Shown one piece after another: positions 8,917-21,199 of a stretch of 64,000 bases of DNA (within the stretch, counting starts at the first letter, position 1; every line of letters starts with the position of its first letter). The position numbers and the translations under genes were made by a program. The DNA is from Pseudomonas sp. SCB32 (GTDB lineage: Bacteria > Pseudomonadota > Gammaproteobacteria > Pseudomonadales > Pseudomonadaceae), in the NCBI RefSeq assembly GCF_009189165.1, contig NZ_CP045118.1, positions 682,001-746,000 of the forward strand, read 5' to 3'. The notes under the pieces were generated by a model, which was given only the letters and a program-made list of their open reading frames with translations, was not told the DNA's origin and made no database searches.

Positions 8917-10248
8917 ATGGCTAAGCAAGGTGCTCTCTCTGCGCTGAGCAACGGTGGTGGTTTGTCCGAGCTCTGGGCACGTCTGCGTTTCCTGTTCCTG
9001 GCGATCATCGTCTATCGGATCGGCGCGCATATCCCAGTCCCGGGCATCAACCCCGATCGCTTGGCGGCACTGTTCCGGCAGAACGAGGGGACCATTCTTA
9101 GCCTCTTCAACATGTTTTCCGGCGGCGCGCTGGAGCGCATGAGTATCTTTGCACTGGGGATCATGCCGTACATCTCGGCATCGATCATCATGCAGCTCAT
9201 GACCGCTATCAGCCCCCAGCTGGAGCAGTTGAAGAAAGAGGGTGAGTCTGGGCGTCGCAAGATCAGCCAGTACACCCGCTACGCAACTCTCGCTCTGGCA
9301 CTCGTCCAGGCCATCGGCATGTCCGTTGGTCTGGGCAGCCAGGGTGTGGCTTTCTCCAACGACTTCGGCTTCTACTTCGTGTCGGTCACCACCTTCGTGG
9401 CGGGTGCACTGTTCATGATGTGGCTGGGTGAGCAGATCACCGAGCGGGGTGTCGGCAACGGCATCTCCATGTTGATCTTCTCCGGTATCGTCGCAGGCCT
9501 GCCCCGAGCAATCGGCCAGTCCTTCGAATCCGCGCGTCAAGGTGACATCAACATCTTCGCCCTGATCGCCATCGGCCTGCTGGCCGTGGCCATCATTGCG
9601 TTCGTTGTATTCATCGAGCGTGGTCAGCGTCGTATCGCCGTGCATTACGCCAAGCGCCAACAAGGCCGCAAGGTGTTTGCCGCCCAGACCAGCCATCTGC
9701 CGCTGAAAGTGAACATGGCGGGTGTAATCCCCGCGATTTTCGCCAGCAGCATTCTGCTGTTCCCGGCATCCCTGGGTGCCTGGTTCGGTCAGTCGGAGGG
9801 CCTGGGTTGGCTGCAGGACATCGCGCAAGCGATCGCTCCGGGACAGCCGCTGAACATTCTGCTGTTTAGTGCAGGGATCGTCTTCTTCTGCTTCTTCTAC
9901 ACAGCGCTGATGTTCAACCCGAAGGACGTGGCGGAAAACCTCAAGAAGTCCGGTGCATTTATTCCGGGTATTCGTCCGGGCGAACAGTCGGCTCGCTACA
10001 TCGATGGCGTGTTGACCCGTTTGACCATGTTCGGTGCCCTGTACATGACGGCTGTGTGCCTGCTGCCCCAGTTCCTGGTCGTAGCTGCCCACGTACCGTT
10101 CTACCTTGGCGGGACCTCGTTGCTGATCGTGGTCGTGGTTGTGATGGACTTTATGGCTCAAGTACAATCGCACCTCGTTTCGCACCAGTACGAATCCCTC
10201 ATGAAGAAAGCCAACCTGAAGGGCTATGGCAGCGGCCTGCTGCGCTGA
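8917..10248 (+). CDS. secY: preprotein translocase subunit SecY
   Basis: 443 residues, the channel subunit of SecYEG in the inner membrane. Ten hydrophobic segments can be followed, the first at about 22-40 ([21 protein letters not shown]). The plug/pore region has the usual [26 protein letters not shown], and the basic cytosolic loop [20 protein letters not shown] is intact. It ends GYGSGLLR. It shares the transcript with the ribosomal proteins, matching export capacity to translation. Confidence 0.98.
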   Translation: MAKQGALSALSNGGGLSELWARLRFLFLAIIVYRIGAHIPVPGINPDRLAALFRQNEGTILSLFNMFSGGALERMSIFALGIMPYISASIIMQLMTAISPQLEQLKKEGESGRRKISQYTRYATLALALVQAIGMSVGLGSQGVAFSNDFGFYFVSVTTFVAGALFMMWLGEQITERGVGNGISMLIFSGIVAGLPRAIGQSFESARQGDINIFALIAIGLLAVAIIAFVVFIERGQRRIAVHYAKRQQGRKVFAAQTSHLPLKVNMAGVIPAIFASSILLFPASLGAWFGQSEGLGWLQDIAQAIAPGQPLNILLFSAGIVFFCFFYTALMFNPKDVAENLKKSGAFIPGIRPGEQSARYIDGVLTRLTMFGALYMTAVCLLPQFLVVAAHVPFYLGGTSLLIVVVVVMDFMAQVQSHLVSHQYESLMKKANLKGYGSGLLR

Positions 10249-10272
10249 CCCGTAAGGTTCGAGGAGTCACTG

Positions 10273-10389
10273 ATGAAAGTTCGTGCATCGGTTAAGAAGC
10301 TGTGCCGTAACTGCAAGATCGTCCGTCGCGAAGGCGTCGTTCGTGTGATCTGCAGCGCGGAGCCGCGTCACAAGCAGCGCCAAGGCTGA
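10273..10389 (+). CDS. rpmJ: 50S ribosomal protein L36 (zinc-binding form)
   Basis: 38 residues. Cys11, Cys14, Cys27 and His33 form the zinc ribbon, so this is the C-plus type, in contrast to the zinc-free S14 in this cluster. In other pseudomonads a zinc-free paralogue is made under zinc limitation. This copy would be the zinc-replete form. The start follows CGAGGAG. It ends the spc gene order and is followed by a terminator. Confidence 0.97.
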   Translation: MKVRASVKKLCRNCKIVRREGVVRVICSAEPRHKQRQG

Positions 10390-10407
10390 GTGTGAACCAC
10401 GCGTTAT

Positions 10408-10450
10408 AACCCGGCAGCTAGTGTGCTGCCGGGTTGATTATTTGTTTTTA
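10408..10450 (+). terminator. intrinsic terminator after rpmJ
   Basis: An 11-bp perfect stem (10408-10418 with 10425-10435, AACCCGGCAGC) and a TAGTGT loop are followed by the T-rich stretch GATTATTTGTTTTT. It marks the end of the spc section. Its last bases (TT) start the -35 box of the next promoter. Confidence 0.75.
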
Positions 10451-10462
10451 CAGCGCTAATAT
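10434..10462 (+). promoter_or_regulatory. promoter candidate for the alpha operon (rpsM onwards)
   Basis: TTGATT (10434-10439), a 17-base spacer and TAATAT (10457-10462). It has the same -35 sequence, the same spacer and the same overlap with a terminator arm as the promoter candidate before rpsH. The roughly 50-base leader contains a possible GCGCCC...GGGCGC stem. Inferred from sequence only. Confidence 0.55.
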
Positions 10463-10519
10463 CCGCGCCCTTTCTTGGCTCCCTGGGCGCCGGGTAGCTG
10501 TCAATTGGAGTTTTTCTGA

Positions 10520-10876
10520 ATGGCCCGTATTGCAGGCGTAAACATTCCGGATAACAAGCACACTGTTATCTCGCTGACCTACATCTATGGTGTCGGTCGC
10601 ACTACCGCACAGAGCATCTGTGCAGCCACCGGCATCAGCCCGGCTGCAAAGATCAAGGAACTGAGCGAAGAGCAGATTGATTCGCTGCGTACCGAGGTGG
10701 CCAAGCTGACCACCGAAGGTGACCTGCGTCGCGAAATCAACATGAACATCAAGCGTCTGATGGACCTCGGTTGCTACCGAGGTCTGCGTCATCGTCGCGG
10801 TCTGCCGGTTCGCGGTCAGCGTACCAAGACCAACGCGCGTACCCGTAAGGGCCCGCGTAAGCCGATCCGCAAGTAA
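10520..10876 (+). CDS. rpsM: 30S ribosomal protein S13
   Basis: 118 residues, full length. S13 is in the 30S head and bridges to the 50S. It has the N-terminal helix-two-turn-helix region ([24 protein letters not shown]) and a basic C-terminal tail ending GPRKPIRK that reaches the P site. It opens the alpha operon after a 130-base gap holding a terminator and a promoter candidate. Confidence 0.97.
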   Translation: MARIAGVNIPDNKHTVISLTYIYGVGRTTAQSICAATGISPAAKIKELSEEQIDSLRTEVAKLTTEGDLRREINMNIKRLMDLGCYRGLRHRRGLPVRGQRTKTNARTRKGPRKPIRK

Positions 10877-10894
10877 TCGCTTAGGAATTTAGTC

Positions 10895-11284
10895 ATGGCA
10901 AAACCTGCTGCTCGTCCTCGTAAGAAAGTCAAAAAGACGGTGGTCGACGGGATCGCGCATATCCACGCGTCCTTCAACAACACCATCGTTACCATCACCG
11001 ACCGTCAGGGCAACGCTCTGTCCTGGGCCACTTCCGGTGGTTCGGGCTTCCGCGGCTCGCGTAAGAGCACCCCGTTCGCTGCCCAGGTAGCGGCCGAGCG
11101 TGCCGGCCAGGCTGCTCTGGAATACGGTCTGAAGAACCTCGACGTCAACGTCAAGGGCCCGGGCCCGGGCCGCGAGTCGGCTGTTCGTGCGCTGAATGCC
11201 TGCGGTTACAAGATCGCCAGCATCACCGACGTAACCCCGATCCCGCACAACGGCTGCCGTCCGCCGAAAAAGCGTCGCGTGTAA
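10895..11284 (+). CDS. rpsK: 30S ribosomal protein S11
   Basis: 129 residues, full length. S11 forms part of the mRNA exit platform. [28 protein letters not shown] and the C-terminal [19 protein letters not shown] block are the family signatures. Spacing to rpsD is 16 bases. Confidence 0.98.
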   Translation: MAKPAARPRKKVKKTVVDGIAHIHASFNNTIVTITDRQGNALSWATSGGSGFRGSRKSTPFAAQVAAERAGQAALEYGLKNLDVNVKGPGPGRESAVRALNACGYKIASITDVTPIPHNGCRPPKKRRV

Positions 11285-11300
11285 TAGGAGACAGTGAGAA

Positions 11301-11921
11301 ATGGCTCGTTACATTGGTCCCAAGTGCAAACTGTCCCGCCGCGAAGGCACTGATCTGTTCCTGAAGAGCGGCGTCCGCGCCCTCGACTCGAAGTGCAAAG
11401 CAGAAAACGTTCCTGGCCAGCACGGCCAGCGTCGTGGTCGCCTGTCCGACTACGGTCTGCAGCTGCGCGAGAAGCAGAAAGTGCGCCGCATCTACGGCGT
11501 TCTGGAACGTCAATTCCGTGGCTACTATCAGGAAGCGTCCCGCCGCAAGGGCTCCACGGGTGAAAACCTGCTGCAGCTGCTTGAGTGCCGTCTGGACAAC
11601 GTCGTCTACCGTATGGGCTTCGGTTCCACTCGCTCCGAATCCCGTCAGCTGGTGTCCCACAAGACCATCAGCGTCAACGGTCAGACCGTAAACGTACCGT
11701 CCTACCAGGTCAAAGCTGGTGACGTGGTTGCTGTTCGCGAGAAATCGAAGAACCAGCTGCGTATCGCCCAAGCTCTGGACCTGTGCGCCCAGCGCGGTCG
11801 CGTTGAGTGGGTCGAAGTGGATAGCGACAAGAAGTCCGGCACCTTCAAAAGTGTTCCGGCTCGTGCCGACCTGTCCGCCGACATCAACGAAAACCTGATT
11901 GTCGAGCTCTACTCCAAGTAA
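11301..11921 (+). CDS. rpsD: 30S ribosomal protein S4
   Basis: 206 residues. S4 is a primary 16S assembly protein and the autogenous regulator of the alpha operon in E. coli. It carries a single N-terminal cysteine (KCKLSRREG), so it is the zinc-free type. The S4 RNA-binding domain ([38 protein letters not shown]) covers about 92-130. Confidence 0.97.
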   Translation: MARYIGPKCKLSRREGTDLFLKSGVRALDSKCKAENVPGQHGQRRGRLSDYGLQLREKQKVRRIYGVLERQFRGYYQEASRRKGSTGENLLQLLECRLDNVVYRMGFGSTRSESRQLVSHKTISVNGQTVNVPSYQVKAGDVVAVREKSKNQLRIAQALDLCAQRGRVEWVEVDSDKKSGTFKSVPARADLSADINENLIVELYSK

Positions 11922-11943
11922 GGGCTAGAAAATAGGTGCATCC

Positions 11944-12945
11944 ATGCAGAGTTCGGTAAATGAGTTCCTGACCCCCCGCCACATCGATGTGCAGGTGGTC
12001 AGCCAAACCCGTGCCAAGATCACCCTCGAGCCCCTCGAGCGTGGTTTCGGCCATACCCTGGGCAACGCGCTGCGTCGCATCCTGTTGTCCTCCATGCCCG
12101 GCTGTGCAGTAGTCGAGGCCGAGATCGACGGCGTACTCCATGAGTACTCCGCCATCGAAGGTGTGCAGGAAGATGTCATCGAGATCCTGCTCAACCTGAA
12201 AGGCCTGGCCATCAAGCTGCACGGCCGTGACGAAGTGACGCTGACCCTGGCGAAAAAGGGCTCGGGTGTGGTGACCGCTGCCGATATTCAGCTGGATCAT
12301 GATGTCGAGATCGTCAACGGTGACCATGTTATCGCCCACCTGGCCGATAACGGCGCGCTGAACATGAAGCTGAAAGTCGCTCGTGGCCGTGGCTACGAGC
12401 CGGCTGATGCCCGCTCGAGCGATGAAGACGAAAGCCGTAGCATTGGCCGTCTTCAGCTCGACGCCTCGTTCAGCCCCGTACGTCGTGTTGCCTACGTGGT
12501 CGAGAACGCCCGTGTCGAACAGCGTACCAACCTGGACAAGCTGGTCCTCGATCTGGAAACCAACGGCACCCTGGACCCTGAAGAGGCTATCCGTCGCGCC
12601 GCTACCATCCTGCAACAGCAGCTGGCAGCGTTCGTGGACCTCAAAGGCGACAGCGAACCCGTCGTTGAAGAGCAGGAAGACGAGATCGATCCGATCCTGC
12701 TGCGTCCGGTCGATGACCTGGAGCTGACCGTCCGTTCGGCCAACTGCCTGAAGGCAGAGAACATCTACTACATCGGTGATCTGATTCAGCGCACCGAAGT
12801 GGAGCTGCTCAAAACGCCGAACCTGGGCAAGAAGTCCCTGACCGAAATCAAGGACGTTCTGGCCTCTCGCGGTCTGTCCCTCGGTATGCGCCTCGACAAC
12901 TGGCCGCCGGCAAGTCTCAAGAAAGACGACAAGGCTACTGCCTGA
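11944..12945 (+). CDS. rpoA: DNA-directed RNA polymerase subunit alpha
   Basis: 333 residues, full length. The N-terminal dimerisation domain (about 1-230; [23 protein letters not shown]) nucleates polymerase assembly. A flexible acidic linker (EEQEDEID) leads to the C-terminal domain (about 250-330; [23 protein letters not shown]), whose arginine/lysine face binds UP elements and activators. It is co-located with S13, S11, S4 and L17 as in most bacteria. Confidence 0.98.
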   Translation: MQSSVNEFLTPRHIDVQVVSQTRAKITLEPLERGFGHTLGNALRRILLSSMPGCAVVEAEIDGVLHEYSAIEGVQEDVIEILLNLKGLAIKLHGRDEVTLTLAKKGSGVVTAADIQLDHDVEIVNGDHVIAHLADNGALNMKLKVARGRGYEPADARSSDEDESRSIGRLQLDASFSPVRRVAYVVENARVEQRTNLDKLVLDLETNGTLDPEEAIRRAATILQQQLAAFVDLKGDSEPVVEEQEDEIDPILLRPVDDLELTVRSANCLKAENIYYIGDLIQRTEVELLKTPNLGKKSLTEIKDVLASRGLSLGMRLDNWPPASLKKDDKATA

Positions 12946-12988
12946 TCGTCGTAGCTACCGAACGTAAAGTTTGGAAAGGAATTGAACC

Positions 12989-13378
12989 ATGCGCCATCGT
13001 AAAAGTGGTCGTCACCTGAGCCGCACCAGCGCGCACCGCAAGGCTATGTTCCAGAACATGGCTGTGTCGCTCTTCGAACATGAACTGATCAAAACCACCC
13101 TGCCCAAGGCCAAGGAACTGCGTCGCGTTGCCGAGCCGCTGATCACCCTGGCTAAAGTGGATAGCGTTGCCAACCGTCGTCTCGCTTTCGACCGTACCCG
13201 TTCGAAAGAAGCCGTAGGCAAGCTGTTCAACGAACTGGGCAAGCGCTACGCCAACCGTCCGGGCGGCTACCTGCGCATCCTGAAGTGCGGCTTCCGCGCT
13301 GGCGACAATGCCCCCATGGCATACGTCGAGCTGATTGACCGCGCTGTTGGCGGCCAAGCAGTAGAAGCTGCAGAGTAA
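12989..13378 (+). CDS. rplQ: 50S ribosomal protein L17
   Basis: 129 residues. L17 lies on the 50S surface near the tunnel exit. [37 protein letters not shown] is canonical, and the C terminus is short. The ATG follows GGAAAGGAATTGAACC, a good ribosome-binding site. It is the last gene of the supercluster and is followed within 20 bases by a terminator. Confidence 0.97.
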   Translation: MRHRKSGRHLSRTSAHRKAMFQNMAVSLFEHELIKTTLPKAKELRRVAEPLITLAKVDSVANRRLAFDRTRSKEAVGKLFNELGKRYANRPGGYLRILKCGFRAGDNAPMAYVELIDRAVGGQAVEAAE

Positions 13379-13396
13379 GGTTCACGCCTTATAAGA

Positions 13397-13421
13397 AACC
13401 GGGCCCTGTGCCCGGTTTTTT
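13397..13421 (+). terminator. intrinsic terminator after rplQ
   Basis: An eight-base stem AACCGGGC / GCCCGGTT (13397-13404 with 13410-13417) and a CCTGT loop are followed by a run of Ts to 13421. It closes the alpha operon. Confidence 0.85.
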
Positions 13422-13449
13422 ATTGCCTATTGAAAAGTTTTTCTCTATC

Positions 13450-13479
13450 GATCATCTCAAATCAATAAATTGGATGATC
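13450..13479. promoter_or_regulatory. inverted repeat upstream of katA
   Basis: GATCATC (13450-13456) and GATGATC (13473-13479) form a seven-base dyad with 16 bases between, in an AT-rich patch. A second short dyad, GCTCACC/GGTGAGC, is at 13589-13607. P. aeruginosa katA is controlled by OxyR among others, but I could not fit the four-block OxyR pattern here with confidence, so only the dyads are recorded. Confidence 0.3.
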
Positions 13480-13642
13480 AACCCTCTCCTCGCCGATCCT
13501 TGACTACGCCGACTTCCGCGAGCCTGAGCTGGATCAACAGCCGGTAGTCGTGGAGGCGCTTAATTGTCCGATCGGGATGTCGGGCCGCGCTCACCCCATT
13601 GGTGAGCACCGGATGCCGAACCCGCCGTTTAGGAGAGTAACG

Positions 13643-15091
13643 ATGAGCGACAAGACCCGCCTGACGACCGCTGCCGGAGCGCCGGTCGCCGATAACCAGA
13701 ACGTCCAGACCGCCGGCCCGCGGGGCCCGATGCTGCTGCAGGATGTCTGGTTCCTGGAGAAACTGGCGCACTTCGACCGCGAAGTGATCCCTGAGCGCCG
13801 CATGCACGCCAAGGGCTCCGCCGCCTACGGCACCTTCACCGTCACCCACGACATCACGCGCTACAGCCGCGCGAAGCTGTTCTCCCAGGTCGGCAAGCAG
13901 ACCCCGCTGTTTCTGCGCTTCTCCACTGTTGCCGGCGAGCGTGGTGCGGCAGACGCCGAGCGCGATATCCGTGGCTTCGCCCTGAAGTTCTACACTGAGG
14001 AAGGCAACTGGGACCTGGTGGGCAACAACACGCCAGTCTTCTACTTCCGCGACCCGATGAAATTCCCCGACCTGAACCATGTGGTGAAGCGCGATCCGCG
14101 CACCAACCTGCGCAACGCCACCCTGAAGTGGGATTTCTTCTCGCACCTGCCCGAAGCGCTGCACCAGCTGACCATCGACTTCAGCGACCGCGGCCTGCCG
14201 CGCAGCTACCGTCACGTCCATGGCTTCGGCAGCCACACCTTCAGCTTCATCAACTCCAGCAACGAGCGCTTCTGGGTCAAGTTCCACTTCAAGAGCCAAC
14301 AGGGCATCGAGAACCTGAGCAACGAGGAGGCGGCGAAACTGGTCGGCACCGACCGCGAAAGCTCGCAGCGCGACCTGTACGACGCCATTGAACGCGGCGA
14401 TTTCCCGCGCTGGACGATGTATGTGCAGGTGATGCCGGAGAAGGAAGCGTCGACCTACCGCTACAACCCGTTCGACCTTACCAAGGTCTGGCCTCACGGT
14501 GATTATCCGTTGATCGAGGTTGGTTATTTCGAGCTCAACCGGAACCCGGCGAACTACTTTGCCGAAGTCGAGCAGTCCGCGTTCTCCCCCGCGAACATCG
14601 TCCCCAGCATCGGTTTCTCGCCAGACAGGATGCTCCAGGGCCGCCTGTTCTCCTACGGCGACGCGCACCGCTACCGCCTGGGCGTGAACCACCACCAGAT
14701 CCCGGTAAACGCCGCGCGCAACAATCCGCGCATCTACCACCGCGACGGCGCCATGCGGGTGGACGGCAACAATGGCGACATGCCGGTCACCTACGAGCCG
14801 AACAGCTTCAACCAGTGGCAGGAGCAGCCGGACTATTCCGAGCCTCCATTGACCCTGGAGGGCGCTGCCGACCACTGGAACCACCGGGTGGACGACGACT
14901 ACTACAGTCAACCGGCCGCGCTGTTCCGTCTTTTCGACGCACCCCAACGGCAACGTTTGTACGAGAACATCGCCGCTGATATGGCGGGCGTGCCGGAAGC
15001 CATCCAGCGTCGTCAGCTCGCGCAGTTCTTCAAGATCGATCCGGCCTACGGAGAAGGTGTCACGAAGGCACTGGGCCTGAAGCTGGACTAA
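13643..15091 (+). CDS. katA: catalase KatA (monofunctional, haem-containing)
   Basis: 482 residues, the same length as P. aeruginosa KatA. It splits hydrogen peroxide to water and oxygen in the cytoplasm. Catalytic His55 lies in [12 protein letters not shown], Asn128 in [13 protein letters not shown], and the proximal haem ligand Tyr338 in [14 protein letters not shown]. There is no signal peptide. The start ATG follows TTTAGGAGAG. Upstream in-frame starts would add unlike residues. It is a small-subunit (clade 3-like) catalase by length. It lies next to ftnA, as in P. aeruginosa, pairing peroxide removal with iron storage. Confidence 0.96.
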   Translation: MSDKTRLTTAAGAPVADNQNVQTAGPRGPMLLQDVWFLEKLAHFDREVIPERRMHAKGSAAYGTFTVTHDITRYSRAKLFSQVGKQTPLFLRFSTVAGERGAADAERDIRGFALKFYTEEGNWDLVGNNTPVFYFRDPMKFPDLNHVVKRDPRTNLRNATLKWDFFSHLPEALHQLTIDFSDRGLPRSYRHVHGFGSHTFSFINSSNERFWVKFHFKSQQGIENLSNEEAAKLVGTDRESSQRDLYDAIERGDFPRWTMYVQVMPEKEASTYRYNPFDLTKVWPHGDYPLIEVGYFELNRNPANYFAEVEQSAFSPANIVPSIGFSPDRMLQGRLFSYGDAHRYRLGVNHHQIPVNAARNNPRIYHRDGAMRVDGNNGDMPVTYEPNSFNQWQEQPDYSEPPLTLEGAADHWNHRVDDDYYSQPAALFRLFDAPQRQRLYENIAADMAGVPEAIQRRQLAQFFKIDPAYGEGVTKALGLKLD

Positions 15092-15224
15092 GCTCAAGCG
15101 TCAGAACACGCCGCCCTCTCCGGAGGGCGGCTTTGTTTCAGGCCAAATGCGGGCTTGACCCCGGTCATGCCCAGCCGGACCATAGCGCCGTTTAATTTGC
15201 TGTCACGTTCCAGGGAGAAGGCTG

Positions 15225-15689
15225 ATGCAAGGCCACGCCGAGGTTATCGACTATCTGAACACGCTACTGACCGGTGAGCTGGCCGCTCGCGATCAGTACT
15301 TCATCCATTCGCGCATGTACGAGGACTGGGGCTTCACCAAGCTCTACGAGCGCCTCAACCACGAAATGGAAGAAGAGACCCAGCACGCCGATGCCCTGCT
15401 GCGCCGCATCCTGCTGCTCGAAGGCACCCCGCGCATGCGTCCGGATGACATCCACCCGGGCAAGACCGTGCCTTCGATGCTCGAAGCCGACCTCAAGCTG
15501 GAGCGCCAGGTGCGCGCCGCCCTGGCCAAGGGCATCGCGCTGTGCGAGAAGCACAAGGACTTCGTCACCCGCGACATCCTCCGCGTGCAGTTGACCGATA
15601 CCGAGGAAGACCACGCCTACTGGCTGGAGCAGCAGCTGGGCCTGATCCAGAAGATGGGCCTGGAGAATTATCTGCAGTCGCAGATCTGA
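15225..15689 (+). CDS. ftnA: bacterial ferritin FtnA (formerly BfrA)
   Basis: 154 residues, a 24-mer iron-storage cage protein. The ferroxidase ligands are visible: Glu18, Glu51, His54, Glu93, Glu127 and His130. The residue at the haem-ligand position of bacterioferritins (Met52) is Thr52 here, in EEETQHAD, so this is the haem-free FtnA type rather than BfrB. The ATG follows CAGGGAGAAGGCTG. It lies 133 bases after katA. FtnA has been linked to iron supply for catalase in P. aeruginosa; that role is inferred here. Confidence 0.92.
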   Translation: MQGHAEVIDYLNTLLTGELAARDQYFIHSRMYEDWGFTKLYERLNHEMEEETQHADALLRRILLLEGTPRMRPDDIHPGKTVPSMLEADLKLERQVRAALAKGIALCEKHKDFVTRDILRVQLTDTEEDHAYWLEQQLGLIQKMGLENYLQSQI

Positions 15690-15696
15690 TCTGCAC

Positions 15697-15749
15697 CTTG
15701 TAGGTGCGCGCCATGCGCGCAAATCGTGGGCATGGCCCACTCCTACAAG
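15697..15749. repeat. REP-type inverted repeat
   Basis: CTTGTAGG at the left end and CCTACAAG at the right end enclose two GC palindromes (GCGCGCCATGCGCGC and GTGGGCATGGCCCAC). It belongs to the TGTAGGAGC...GCTCCTACA family seen at several other places in the window, and sits between the 3' ends of ftnA and uvrA. Confidence 0.75.
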
Positions 15750-15758
15750 AGCACAAAG

Positions 15759-15798
15759 AAAAGCCCCTGCGCCGATTGGCAGCAGGGGCTTTTTCATG
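15759..15798. terminator. bidirectional intrinsic terminator between ftnA and uvrA
   Basis: A 12-base stem (15759-15770 with 15782-15793, AAAAGCCCCTGC) has an 11-base loop, T-rich on the right and A-rich on the left. It can therefore end both the ftnA transcript (+) and the uvrA transcript (-). Confidence 0.8.
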
Positions 15799-15808
15799 CC
15801 GGTACAGA

Positions 15809-18643
<2,835 letters not shown>

Positions 18644-18674
18644 AGCGGCCTCGCATGGCGGGCGAAAACCGCTG

Positions 18675-18704
18675 AGTATACGGCCGGCCATCCGTGCGCG
18701 GCAA
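18675..18704 (-). promoter_or_regulatory. promoter candidate for uvrA
   Basis: Reading the minus strand: TTGCCG (18704-18699), an 18-base spacer, then TATACT (18680-18675). This gives a start near 18668, about 25 bases before the GTG. Confidence 0.4.
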
Positions 18705-18736
18705 AGTTGCGCGAGTGTGCTGGCGGGCCGCAGGAC

Positions 18737-18745
18737 TGGTAGAAT
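18737..18745 (+). promoter_or_regulatory. extended -10 candidate for the MFS gene
   Basis: TGGTAGAAT has the TGn extended -10 arrangement. No good -35 box is present at 17 bases upstream, as is usual for extended -10 promoters. It would give a leader of about 105 bases before the ATG. Confidence 0.3.
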
Positions 18746-18857
18746 GCCCGGCTATTTTTCGGCGTTGGCGACAGCCGGCCCTTCGCGGAATGGAAGGGCA
18801 CGCCGTCACGGGGGCCTTTCAGCGCGTTTCCCAAATCCGTCTTCCCACGAGGGGCTT

Positions 18858-20246
18858 ATGCACGATTCCCACACTGAGCGCATGAGTGGCACCGAAACCC
18901 GCGCGGCCGCAGGCCTGTCCCTGGTCTTCGCGTTCCGCATGCTCGGCATGTTCATGGTCCTGCCGGTCCTGGCGACCTACGGCCAGGACCTCGCCGGCGC
19001 GACCCCGGCCCTGATCGGCCTGGCCATCGGCGCCTATGGCCTGACCCAGGCCATCCTGCAGATTCCCCTGGGCACCTTGTCCGACCGTATCGGCCGCCGG
19101 CCGATCATCGTCGTCGGCCTGCTGGTGTTCGCCGCTGGCGCCGCGCTGGCGGCCAACGCCGACTCCATCTGGGGCATCATCGCCGGCCGCGTGCTGCAGG
19201 GCGCCGGGGCGATCTCCGCCGCCGTGATGGCGATGCTCTCCGACCTCACCCGCGAGCAGCATCGCACCAAGGCCATGGCGATGATCGGCATGAGCATCGG
19301 CGTATCCTTCGCCGTGGCCATGGTCGCAGGCCCCGTGCTGACCCACTGGTTCGGCCTGCACGGCCTGTTCTGGTTCACCGCCGGCATGGCGCTGGTGGGC
19401 ATGCTGATCATCCTGTTCGTCGTGCCGACGCCGGATCACCGCATGCAGCACCGCGAATCCAGCGTGGCCAAGCAGTCGCTGATCCCGACCCTGAAGAACG
19501 GCGAGCTGCTGCGCCTGGACGCCGGCATACTGGTCCTGCACGCCATCCTCATGGCCAGCTTCGTGGCCCTGCCGCTGGCGCTGGTGGAGCGCGCCGGGTT
19601 GCCCAAGGAACAGCACTGGTGGGTGTATCTGACCGCATTGCTGGTCGGCTTCTTCGGCATGGTACCGTTCATCATCTACGCCGAGAAAAAGCGTCAGATG
19701 AAGCGCGTTCTGAGTGGCGCGGTGGCGACCCTGATGCTCTGTGAGCTGTACTTCTGGGCGTTCGGTGACAGCCTCAACGAACTGGTGTTCGGCATCATCG
19801 TCTACTTCACCGCGTTCAACCTGCTGGAGGCCTCGCTGCCTTCGCTGGTGAGCAAGGTTTCGCCCGCCGGCGGCAAGGGCACTGCGATGGGCGTGTACTC
19901 CACCAGCCAGTTCCTCGGTGCCGCGGTGGGCGGCATCATGGGGGGCTGGATGTTCCAGCACGGTGGCCTGAACGGGGTATTCATCGGCTGCGCCGTCCTC
20001 GCTGCCATCTGGCTGGCGATTGCTGTTACCATGCGTGAACCGCCGTATGTAACGAGCATTCGCCTGCCTCTGTCCGATGAGGCGCTGCGCGATGCCTCGT
20101 TGGCCGAGCGTTTCAAGGCATTGCCCGGTGTGAGCGATGTGATGGTGGTCATCGAAGAGGCCGCCGCTTATGTCAAAGTAGATTCCCAACAAGTGGATCG
20201 CACGTCCCTCGAGCGCCTCGCCGGTGCCGAGCCGGCGACGTGCTGA
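18858..20246 (+). CDS. yajR: YajR-like MFS transporter with C-terminal ferredoxin-like domain
   Basis: 462 residues, an inner-membrane major facilitator protein with about 12 hydrophobic segments. Motif A ([11 protein letters not shown]) lies between helices 2 and 3. After the last helix (about residue 395) comes a soluble tail, [32 protein letters not shown], which resembles the YAM domain of E. coli YajR. The substrate is unknown. The start is the ATG of [11 protein letters not shown] preceded by GAGGGGC. It is divergent from uvrA and 18 bases from ssb, the same order as in P. aeruginosa. Confidence 0.85.
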   Translation: MHDSHTERMSGTETRAAAGLSLVFAFRMLGMFMVLPVLATYGQDLAGATPALIGLAIGAYGLTQAILQIPLGTLSDRIGRRPIIVVGLLVFAAGAALAANADSIWGIIAGRVLQGAGAISAAVMAMLSDLTREQHRTKAMAMIGMSIGVSFAVAMVAGPVLTHWFGLHGLFWFTAGMALVGMLIILFVVPTPDHRMQHRESSVAKQSLIPTLKNGELLRLDAGILVLHAILMASFVALPLALVERAGLPKEQHWWVYLTALLVGFFGMVPFIIYAEKKRQMKRVLSGAVATLMLCELYFWAFGDSLNELVFGIIVYFTAFNLLEASLPSLVSKVSPAGGKGTAMGVYSTSQFLGAAVGGIMGGWMFQHGGLNGVFIGCAVLAAIWLAIAVTMREPPYVTSIRLPLSDEALRDASLAERFKALPGVSDVMVVIEEAAAYVKVDSQQVDRTSLERLAGAEPATC

Positions 20247-20264
20247 AGCCTTTAGGAGAGCGTC

Positions 20265-20762
20265 ATGGCCCGTGGGGTTAACAAAGTCATTCTGGTGGGT
20301 AACGTCGGTGGCGATCCGGAAACCCGTTACATGCCCAACGGCAACGCGGTGACCAACGTCACCCTGGCCACCAGCGAGAGCTGGAAGGACAAGCAGACCG
20401 GCCAGCAGCAGGAGCGTACCGAGTGGCACCGCGTGGTGTTCTTCGGTCGCCTGGCGGAAATCGTCGCCGAGTACGTGCGCAAGGGCTCGCAGATCTACGT
20501 CGAAGGCAGCCTGCGTACCCGCAAGTGGCAGGGCCAGGACGGTCAGGACAAGTACACCACCGAAATCGTGGTCGACATCAACGGCAACATGCAGCTGCTC
20601 GGCGGCCGTCCGGGTGCCGGTGGTGACGACGCTCCGCGCGCCCCGCGCGAGCCGCAACAGCGTCCGCAGCAGGCGCCGCGTCCGGCCCCGCAGCAGCAGT
20701 CCCAGCCCGCGCCGCAGCCGGCTCCGGACTACGACAGCTTCGACGACGATATTCCGTTCTAA
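20265..20762 (+). CDS. ssb: single-stranded DNA-binding protein
   Basis: 165 residues. The OB fold covers about 1-110 ([26 protein letters not shown]). A proline/glutamine-rich linker follows, and the acidic tip DSFDDDIPF at the end binds partner proteins of replication and repair. The ATG follows TTAGGAG. It is placed beside uvrA, a common arrangement in gammaproteobacteria. Confidence 0.97.
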   Translation: MARGVNKVILVGNVGGDPETRYMPNGNAVTNVTLATSESWKDKQTGQQQERTEWHRVVFFGRLAEIVAEYVRKGSQIYVEGSLRTRKWQGQDGQDKYTTEIVVDINGNMQLLGGRPGAGGDDAPRAPREPQQRPQQAPRPAPQQQSQPAPQPAPDYDSFDDDIPF

Positions 20763-20785
20763 ACCGAACGGTTCGTCTCCCCAAG

Positions 20786-20810
20786 AGCGCAGCCTTCGAG
20801 CTGCGCTTTT
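20786..20810 (+). terminator. intrinsic terminator after ssb
   Basis: An eight-base stem AGCGCAGC / GCTGCGCT (20786-20793 with 20800-20807) and a CTTCGA loop are followed by TTTT. Confidence 0.75.
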
Positions 20811-20868
20811 GCGTTTCTGGGACGGCCGTTTTGGCGAATGCTCGTAACAGTCTTTCTCGATAGTCGCT

Positions 20869-20892
20869 ATTTAATTAGCTAGCTAATTAAAT
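20869..20892. promoter_or_regulatory. perfect 24-bp AT-rich palindrome
   Basis: The two 12-base halves (ATTTAATTAGCT and its exact complement) meet at 20880/20881. It is 48 bases upstream of a 62-residue gene, in an otherwise GC-rich genome. Symmetry without a loop suggests a dimeric repressor operator more than an RNA hairpin. No regulator gene lies next to it. Confidence 0.5.
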
Positions 20893-20939
20893 GATTCTGG
20901 CCTTGCCTTGATGTGCGGCAAAACCGGAGAAGAAAAGAC

Positions 20940-21128
20940 ATGAGCATTACAGTGACCGAGCGTGACGACGACCATAAATCCCGCGAGTTTCGCGCCCTGG
21001 GCGGGCGTTGCTGGGATGTGTACCAGGAAGGCCAGCTGGTCGGCATCTTCCACACCGAGCGCGAGGCGCTTGCCTACCGCGTTGCCCTGGAACTGGAGAC
21101 GCGCCACCGCCACGCGGCAGAGTTCTGA
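20940..21128 (+). CDS. hypothetical protein, 62 residues
   Basis: I do not recognise a named family. It starts MSITVTERDDD, is rich in charged residues (about a third), has no signal peptide or membrane segment, and contains GRCWDVYQEGQLVGIFHTEREALAYR. This resembles small single-domain strand-strand-helix proteins in which a short sheet is followed by a helix. The ATG is preceded by GGAGAAGAAAAG, a good ribosome-binding site, and the codon use matches its neighbours. A 24-bp palindrome lies just upstream. Confidence 0.7.
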   Translation: MSITVTERDDDHKSREFRALGGRCWDVYQEGQLVGIFHTEREALAYRVALELETRHRHAAEF

Positions 21129-21133
21129 TGGAC

Positions 21134-21191
21134 GTTGTACGCCTGTCGGAGCCCCCGGCAGGCGTACAACCGCGAACGGTTGTACGCCCTA
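21134..21191. repeat. inverted repeat with a 21-bp dispersed repeat
   Basis: A 12-base stem GTTGTACGCCTG / CAGGCGTACAAC (21134-21145 with 21159-21170) is followed by a 21-base string (21171-21191, beginning CGCGAACGGTTG) that recurs exactly at 33740-33760. It lies between the 62-residue gene and the 3' end of cobJ. The hairpin could serve as a terminator for either side but has no T run. Confidence 0.65.
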
Positions 21192-21199
21192 TGGCGGTT

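Noticed and set aside
8296..10185. 629-codon minus-strand open frame opposite rplO-secY
   Set aside because: It spans several verified genes on the other strand and shows no family resemblance.
13440..13642. OxyR binding site at katA
   Set aside because: The region has dyads, but the four spaced ATAG/CTAT-type blocks could not be fitted without forcing.
13478..15097. 539-codon open frame on the minus strand opposite katA
   Set aside because: It mirrors katA in another frame, has no recognisable domain, and long antisense frames are expected in GC-rich genes with strong codon bias.
18644..18857. LexA box for uvrA
   Set aside because: No CTG-N10-CAG match was found between the two divergent genes. 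CTGGCGGGCCGCAG has the wrong spacing.
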